Assembly (NCBI GenBank): GCA_045535635.1
Contig: JAZSLZ010000110.1
Coordinates: forward strand, 1-10,259
Direction of reading: 5' to 3'
Origin: RGIG8700 sp045535635
GTDB lineage: Bacteria; Bacillota; Clostridia; RGIG6154
DNA length: 10,259 nt
Shown: positions 7,702 through 10,259 of the stretch, piece after piece
Layout: every line of letters starts with the position of its first letter
Numbering within the stretch: the stretch's first letter is position 1
Translations under genes and position numbers: made by a program
The notes under the pieces: model-generated
Databases searched by the model: none
What the model was told of the DNA's origin: nothing
The model's input: only the letters and a program-made list of their open reading frames with translations

Positions 7702-7738
7702 CTAATATATAAAACTACATCAGATAGAGGGTGGAATT

Positions 7739-8404
7739 ATGTCGAAAAGAGAAATATTAATCCCTGACTATACTAAAGGTGAGGAGATTTTCAATATGGT
7801 ATCTCACATAGTTGGCGGAGCGGTTGGAATTGTTGCTCTTACACTTTGTGTTATTTTTGCCGCACTTCACGGAAATGTTTATGGCGTTGTGGGAAGTGCA
7901 ATTTACGGCGCATCAATGATAATTTTATATACAATGTCAAGCATATATCACGGTCTTAAGCCTGAGCTTACCGCGAAAAAAGTTTTCAGAATTATAGACC
8001 ATTGCTCAATTTTTCTGCTTATAGCAGGAACATATACTCCAATTGTACTTTCACCTTTAAGAGAATATAGTACAGCACTTGGCTGGACATATTTTGGCAT
8101 TGTTTGGGGACTTGCAGTTTTTGGAATTACAATAACTGCAGTTAATCTTAAATGCTCAAAGCTTATTTCAGGTATTTGCTATCTTTTAATGGGTTGGTGC
8201 ATAGTTGCCGCATGGAAACCTACTGTTGCCGCACTTGGCGTAGGGGGAATAATATTCCTTCTCGCAGGAGGAATTTCATATACTATTGGTGCAGGAATTT
8301 ACTATTTTTTAAAGAAATATCGCTATGCACATTCAATTTTTCATTTGTTTGTTTTAATTGGAAGTATTCTGCAGATGTTTGCCGTTTTATTCTATGTTGT
8401 TTAA
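7739..8404 (+). CDS. trhA: PAQR family membrane homeostasis protein TrhA (hemolysin III family)
   Basis: A 221-residue integral membrane protein with about seven hydrophobic segments, the usual length for bacterial hemolysin III/YqfA/YplQ proteins. The family signature is complete: GEEIFNMVSHIVGG (14-27); S67-x3-H71 in SSIYHG; D87 in IIDHCSIFLLIAGTYTP; and H198-x3-H202 in HSIFHLFVLIGS. The S/H, D and H-x3-H residues form the metal site shared with adiponectin receptors and alkaline ceramidases (the CREST superfamily), which suggests a lipid-directed hydrolase-like chemistry in the membrane. E. coli TrhA is linked to membrane fluidity; the older hemolysin name came from heterologous expression of a Bacillus cereus protein and probably does not describe the native job. 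A start at 7739 fits GAGGGTGG and the conserved N-terminus. It has its own promoter, and its terminator begins within the stop codon. Confidence 0.93.
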   Translation: MSKREILIPDYTKGEEIFNMVSHIVGGAVGIVALTLCVIFAALHGNVYGVVGSAIYGASMIILYTMSSIYHGLKPELTAKKVFRIIDHCSIFLLIAGTYTPIVLSPLREYSTALGWTYFGIVWGLAVFGITITAVNLKCSKLISGICYLLMGWCIVAAWKPTVAALGVGGIIFLLAGGISYTIGAGIYYFLKKYRYAHSIFHLFVLIGSILQMFAVLFYVV

Positions 8405-8435
8405 ATTAACTGCCATATTGGCAGTTAATTTTTTT
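8404..8435 (+). terminator. Intrinsic terminator after trhA
   Basis: An 11-bp perfect stem (AATTAACTGCC, 8404-8414, with GGCAGTTAATT, 8420-8430) with loop ATATT runs straight into a T-run (8429-8435). The 5' arm begins at the last base of the TAA stop codon, so the transcript has essentially no 3' untranslated region. Confidence 0.92.
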
Positions 8436-8436
8436 A

Positions 8437-8465
8437 TAGACATTTAGATTGTTTTGTGTTATAAT
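8437..8465 (+). promoter_or_regulatory. Promoter of the NCS2 permease gene
   Basis: A -35 box TAGACA (8437-8442) is followed by a 17-nt spacer and a perfect TATAAT (8460-8465) preceded by TGT, an extended -10. It begins 2 bases after the trhA terminator. The leader of about 42 nt is too short for a purine riboswitch. The ribosome binding site GAAGGAG (8496-8502) is 11 nt from ATG 8514, slightly long. An ATG at 8503 reads ATG-TTT-TAA and stops at once. Confidence 0.8.
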
Positions 8466-8513
8466 CCAAATATGGGTTAAAAATCCAAAACAAAAGAAGG
8501 AGATGTTTTAAAA

Positions 8514-9875
8514 ATGGAAAAATTGTTCAAACTTAAAGAACATGGCACCAATGTTAAAACCGAAATTATTGCCGGTATTACAACATTCCTTGCTATGTCC
8601 TACATCCTTGCAGTAAACCCAGGCTACCTCGGTGCAATCCCTGGTGCTTCTGCTGCAGCAATCTTTATGGCAACTGCTCTTTCAGCAGCTATTGCTACAC
8701 TTTGTATGGCATTCTTTGCTAACTACCCTGTTGCTCTTGCTTCAGGTATGGGTCTTAATGCATTCTTCGCATTCACAGTTTGCGGTGCTATGGGTTATTC
8801 ATACGAGGTTGCTCTTACTGCAATCTTAGTTGAAGGTATTATCTTTATGATACTTTCTCTTTTCAAATTCAGAGAAGCTTTGGTAAACAAAATCCCTGCA
8901 AACCTTAAATTCGGTATTACTGCAGGTATCGGTTTATTTATCGCAATCATCGCTCTTATCAACGCTAAAATCGTTGTTGCTGATCCTGCTACAACTGTTG
9001 CTCTTGGTAACATTGCAGCTCCTGGCGTAGTACTCGCTTTAGTTGGTCTTCTCATCATCGCAGTTTTAGAACACTTTAAAGTTCCAGGCGGAATTTTACT
9101 TGGAATTATTGCTACATGGGTTTTAGGCATTATTGCTGAACTCGTTGGTTGGTACATTCCAGATCCTGCAAACGGTGTTTACTCTGTAATTCCTAACCTT
9201 TCATGGGAAGCTATCAAAGCTAACTTTGCTGCTCCTGCACTCTTTAAGTTTGACTTTGGCTTTGTTGCTCAGAACTTTGCAGGTTTTGCAATTGTTGTTT
9301 TCACATTCCTTTACACAGATATTTTTGATACTGTTGGTACACTTATCGGTGTTGCACAGAAAGGTAACCTTCTTAATGAAGACGGTAGCCTTCCAAAAGC
9401 ATCAGGTGCTTTAATGGCAGACGCTGTTGGTACAGTTGTTGGTGCTTGTCTTGGTACCTCAACAGTTACAAGCTATGTTGAATCAAGTGCAGGTGTTGCT
9501 GCAGGTGGTAGAACAGGTTTAACAGCTGTTACAACAGCAGTTATGTTCTTACTTGCTATTCCTCTTGCACCATTATTCCTCGCTATCCCAAGCTTCGCTA
9601 CTGCTCCTGCTATGCTCTACGTTGCACTTCTTATGCTTTCAGCTATTAAGAACGTTGACTTCTCATCAGACGCAGCAGACACAATCGGCGCTTTCCTTGC
9701 AATCATTATGATGCCTCTCACATACTCAATCGCAAACGGTATTATGTTCGGTATCCTTTCATGGGTTGCTCTTAAGATTCTCACAGGCAAAGCTAAAGAT
9801 ATCAGCAGTGTAATGTGGGTTTCAGTTGCATTATTCGTACTCTACATTGTACTTAAAGTTATGGGACTTGCGTAA
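8514..9875 (+). CDS. NCS2 family purine permease, AzgA/PbuG type
   Basis: A 453-residue polytopic membrane transporter of the nucleobase-cation symporter 2 superfamily, AzgA-like branch (adenine, guanine and hypoxanthine permeases such as Bacillus PbuG and PbuO). It starts with the family's typical KEHGTNVKTEIIAGITTFLAMSYI. It carries the signatures GMGLNAFFAF (78-87), YTDIFDTVGT (267-276), ADAVGTVVGACLGTSTVTSY (302-321) and ESSAGVAAGGRTGLTA (323-338), which in this family make up the substrate-binding half-helices. The length is normal and about 14 membrane segments are expected. It imports a purine base with protons for salvage. Which base is preferred cannot be read from the motifs. Codon choice leans to AAC, ATC, TTC, GCT and CTT more than in trhA, suggesting high expression. 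It is a single-gene unit with its own promoter and a strong terminator. Confidence 0.94.
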   Translation: MEKLFKLKEHGTNVKTEIIAGITTFLAMSYILAVNPGYLGAIPGASAAAIFMATALSAAIATLCMAFFANYPVALASGMGLNAFFAFTVCGAMGYSYEVALTAILVEGIIFMILSLFKFREALVNKIPANLKFGITAGIGLFIAIIALINAKIVVADPATTVALGNIAAPGVVLALVGLLIIAVLEHFKVPGGILLGIIATWVLGIIAELVGWYIPDPANGVYSVIPNLSWEAIKANFAAPALFKFDFGFVAQNFAGFAIVVFTFLYTDIFDTVGTLIGVAQKGNLLNEDGSLPKASGALMADAVGTVVGACLGTSTVTSYVESSAGVAAGGRTGLTAVTTAVMFLLAIPLAPLFLAIPSFATAPAMLYVALLMLSAIKNVDFSSDAADTIGAFLAIIMMPLTYSIANGIMFGILSWVALKILTGKAKDISSVMWVSVALFVLYIVLKVMGLA

Positions 9876-9887
9876 AGACTATAGCAT

Positions 9888-9923
9888 AAAAATAAGCTAA
9901 CCGAGTAGGTTAGCTTATTTTTT
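9888..9923 (+). terminator. Intrinsic terminator after the permease
   Basis: A 15-bp perfect stem (AAAAATAAGCTAACC, 9888-9902, with GGTTAGCTTATTTTT, 9908-9922) with loop GAGTA. A T-run on one strand and an A-run on the other make it bidirectional. It starts 13 bases after the stop codon. Confidence 0.92.
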
Positions 9924-10060
9924 ATGGTTAATAGCTCCCGAAGGGAATATCGCTGTGCGTAACACAATATCTCTACACAGTAATATCTCTAATTCCGTCA
10001 GGAATTAATCTCGTTGCCGAGTGTCCTGAAAACACTTTGCATAGCAGGTTAGCTTTTTAT
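9907..10060. repeat. Direct repeat AGGTTAGCTT flanking the hairpin array
   Basis: AGGTTAGCTT occurs at 9907-9916 (followed by ATTTTTTAT) and again at 10046-10055 (followed by TTTAT). The copies are 139 bases apart and bracket the array of small hairpins. The first copy is the 3' arm of the permease terminator, so the second could also pair with the 5' arm AAGCTAACC (9895-9902... GGTTAGCTT 10047-10055), with the array looped out. This fits an insertion into, or duplication of, terminator sequence. Confidence 0.55.
9936..10036. repeat. Array of small hairpins separated by AATATC/GATATT spacers
   Basis: Five or six short inverted repeats stand in a row: TCCC-GAA-GGGA (9936-9946), TGTG-CGTAA-CACA (9954-9966), a weak TAC-ACA-GTA (9974-9982), AATTCC-GTCA-GGAATT (9991-10006), CTCG-TTGC-CGAG (10010-10021) and AGTGT/ACACT (10020-10036). 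Most are joined by AATATCGC, AATATCTC or AATATCTCT, that is GATATT-like spacers on the minus strand. There is no open frame of note. The unit plan (different stems, same spacer) looks like a scattered intergenic repeat of Clostridia. CTGTG (9953-9957) could also pair with CACAG (9976-9980). Confidence 0.6.
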
Positions 10061-10074
10061 AATAAAACAAATTA

Positions 10075-10103
10075 TTGACAAATATATTAAATGCGTATAT
10101 AAT
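10075..10103 (+). promoter_or_regulatory. Perfect consensus sigma-A promoter for a small RNA
   Basis: TTGACA (10075-10080), a 17-nt spacer and TATAAT (10098-10103) match the consensus at all twelve positions, the only promoter in the window to do so. No ribosome binding site with a credible start follows before the terminator at 10158, so the product should be a non-coding RNA. Confidence 0.85.
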
Positions 10104-10109
10104 GATTAT

Positions 10110-10196
10110 AGAAAAGGCAAGACCTCAAACGGTTGTGCCAATGTTTAGTTATATTTTAAAAATAACCGCAACTTTAGCGAGGGCGGTTATTTTTTT
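10110..10196 (+). ncRNA. Predicted ~87-nt structured RNA, possible antisense antitoxin
   Basis: The transcript would run from about 7 bases after the -10 box to the T-run of the terminator. It has a 5' hairpin (10116-10139): GGCAAGACC pairs with GGTTGTGCC with one A-G mismatch and one G-U pair, loop TCAAAC. A single-stranded AT-rich linker and the terminator hairpin follow. It overlaps, on the opposite strand, the 3' end and stop codon of a tiny hydrophobic ORF. A short RNA from a strong promoter, convergent with a tiny membrane peptide and sharing its terminator, is the plan of RNAII/Fst and RatA/TxpA type I antitoxins. Alternatives are a leader attenuator for a gene to the right, or a trans-acting small RNA. 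The RNA is well supported by promoter and terminator; the antitoxin role is inference. Confidence 0.55.
10158..10196. terminator. Bidirectional terminator shared by small RNA and convergent ORF
   Basis: A 12-bp stem (AAAAATAACCGC, 10158-10169, with GCGGTTATTTTT, 10183-10194) with a 13-nt loop and a T-run to 10196 on +. On the minus strand the same stem ends in TTATTTTT, so it can stop transcription from both sides. The stop codon of the minus-strand small ORF (10187-10189) lies within the stem. Confidence 0.85.
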
Positions 10197-10252
10197 ATGG
10201 AAATTACTAAAAGTAACAGAACAATCATAAATAATATGTATTCTTTATCCAT
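10187..10252 (-). CDS. Tiny hydrophobic peptide, possible type I toxin (may extend past window)
   Basis: Read leftward from the edge, an ATG at 10252-10250 opens a 21-codon frame: MDKEYI, an unbroken hydrophobic run FMIVLLLLVIS, then IKK and TAA (10189-10187) inside the terminator stem. A short polar N-terminus, one membrane-spanning run and a Lys-Lys end are what small membrane toxins of the Fst/TxpA (putative holin-like) group look like. The frame stays open to the window edge (Ile-Ala precede the Met), so this may be only the C-terminus of a longer peptide. Only 7 bases are visible before the ATG and no ribosome binding site or promoter can be checked. The AT-rich context could produce such a frame by chance. 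I do not recognise the exact sequence. Confidence 0.35.
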   Translation of the reverse strand: MDKEYILFMIVLLLLVISIKK

Positions 10253-10259
10253 AGCAATC

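Noticed and set aside
9936..10036. A CRISPR array or riboswitch in the hairpin-rich region
   Set aside because: There is no constant repeat with unique spacers of even length; the stems vary and only a short joining sequence recurs. It follows a terminator and precedes a promoter, so it is not in a gene leader.
10197..10259. A + strand frame from ATG 10197 open to the window edge (MEITKSNRT...)
   Set aside because: The ATG directly follows the terminator T-run and the only upstream G-rich stretch is buried in the hairpin. It remains a weak alternative in which the small RNA would be a leader attenuator.

Overview
The window looks like chromosomal DNA of a low-GC, Gram-positive Clostridia-type bacterium, possibly an uncultured gut lineage. 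The reasons are AT-rich spacers, strong AAGGAGG-type ribosome binding sites, sigma-A promoters near TTGACA/TATAAT, U-tract hairpin terminators, and S-layer-homology (SLH) proteins, which belong to cell envelopes carrying a secondary wall polysaccharide. The species cannot be named from the sequence alone.

Layout, left to right. (1) The C-terminal end of a GatB/YqeY-domain protein, closed by a terminator (1-245). (2) Two large secreted SLH proteins in tandem on the + strand, of 935 and 873 residues (342-3149 and 3454-6075). Each has its own promoter and terminator, and they resemble each other along their whole length, so they are diverged paralogues. (3) A minus-strand beta-lactamase-fold serine hydrolase (6418-7611), convergent with the second SLH gene. 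(4) Divergent from it, a PAQR/hemolysin III family membrane protein, TrhA (7739-8404). (5) An AzgA-type NCS2 purine permease (8514-9875). (6) A right-hand intergenic region (9876-10259) with three parts: an array of small hairpins separated by AATATC (GATATT on the other strand); a consensus promoter driving a predicted RNA of about 87 nt; and, on the opposite strand at the edge, the 3' end of a very small hydrophobic ORF that stops inside the shared bidirectional terminator.

The genes do not form an operon. Each complete gene has its own promoter, and all six promoters I assign have a 17-nt spacer. Terminators separate the units. The shared theme is the cell surface and membrane: two wall-anchored surface proteins, a membrane-homeostasis protein and a nucleobase importer, plus a probably cytoplasmic hydrolase.

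The least ordinary part is the right edge. Its geometry (consensus promoter, short structured RNA, convergent tiny hydrophobic ORF with a Lys-Lys end, shared terminator) fits a type I toxin-antitoxin module of the Fst or TxpA/RatA kind. The window cuts it off, so this remains a hypothesis. The hairpin array next to it looks like a mobile or scattered intergenic repeat. All calls come from reading the sequence; no database search was made.
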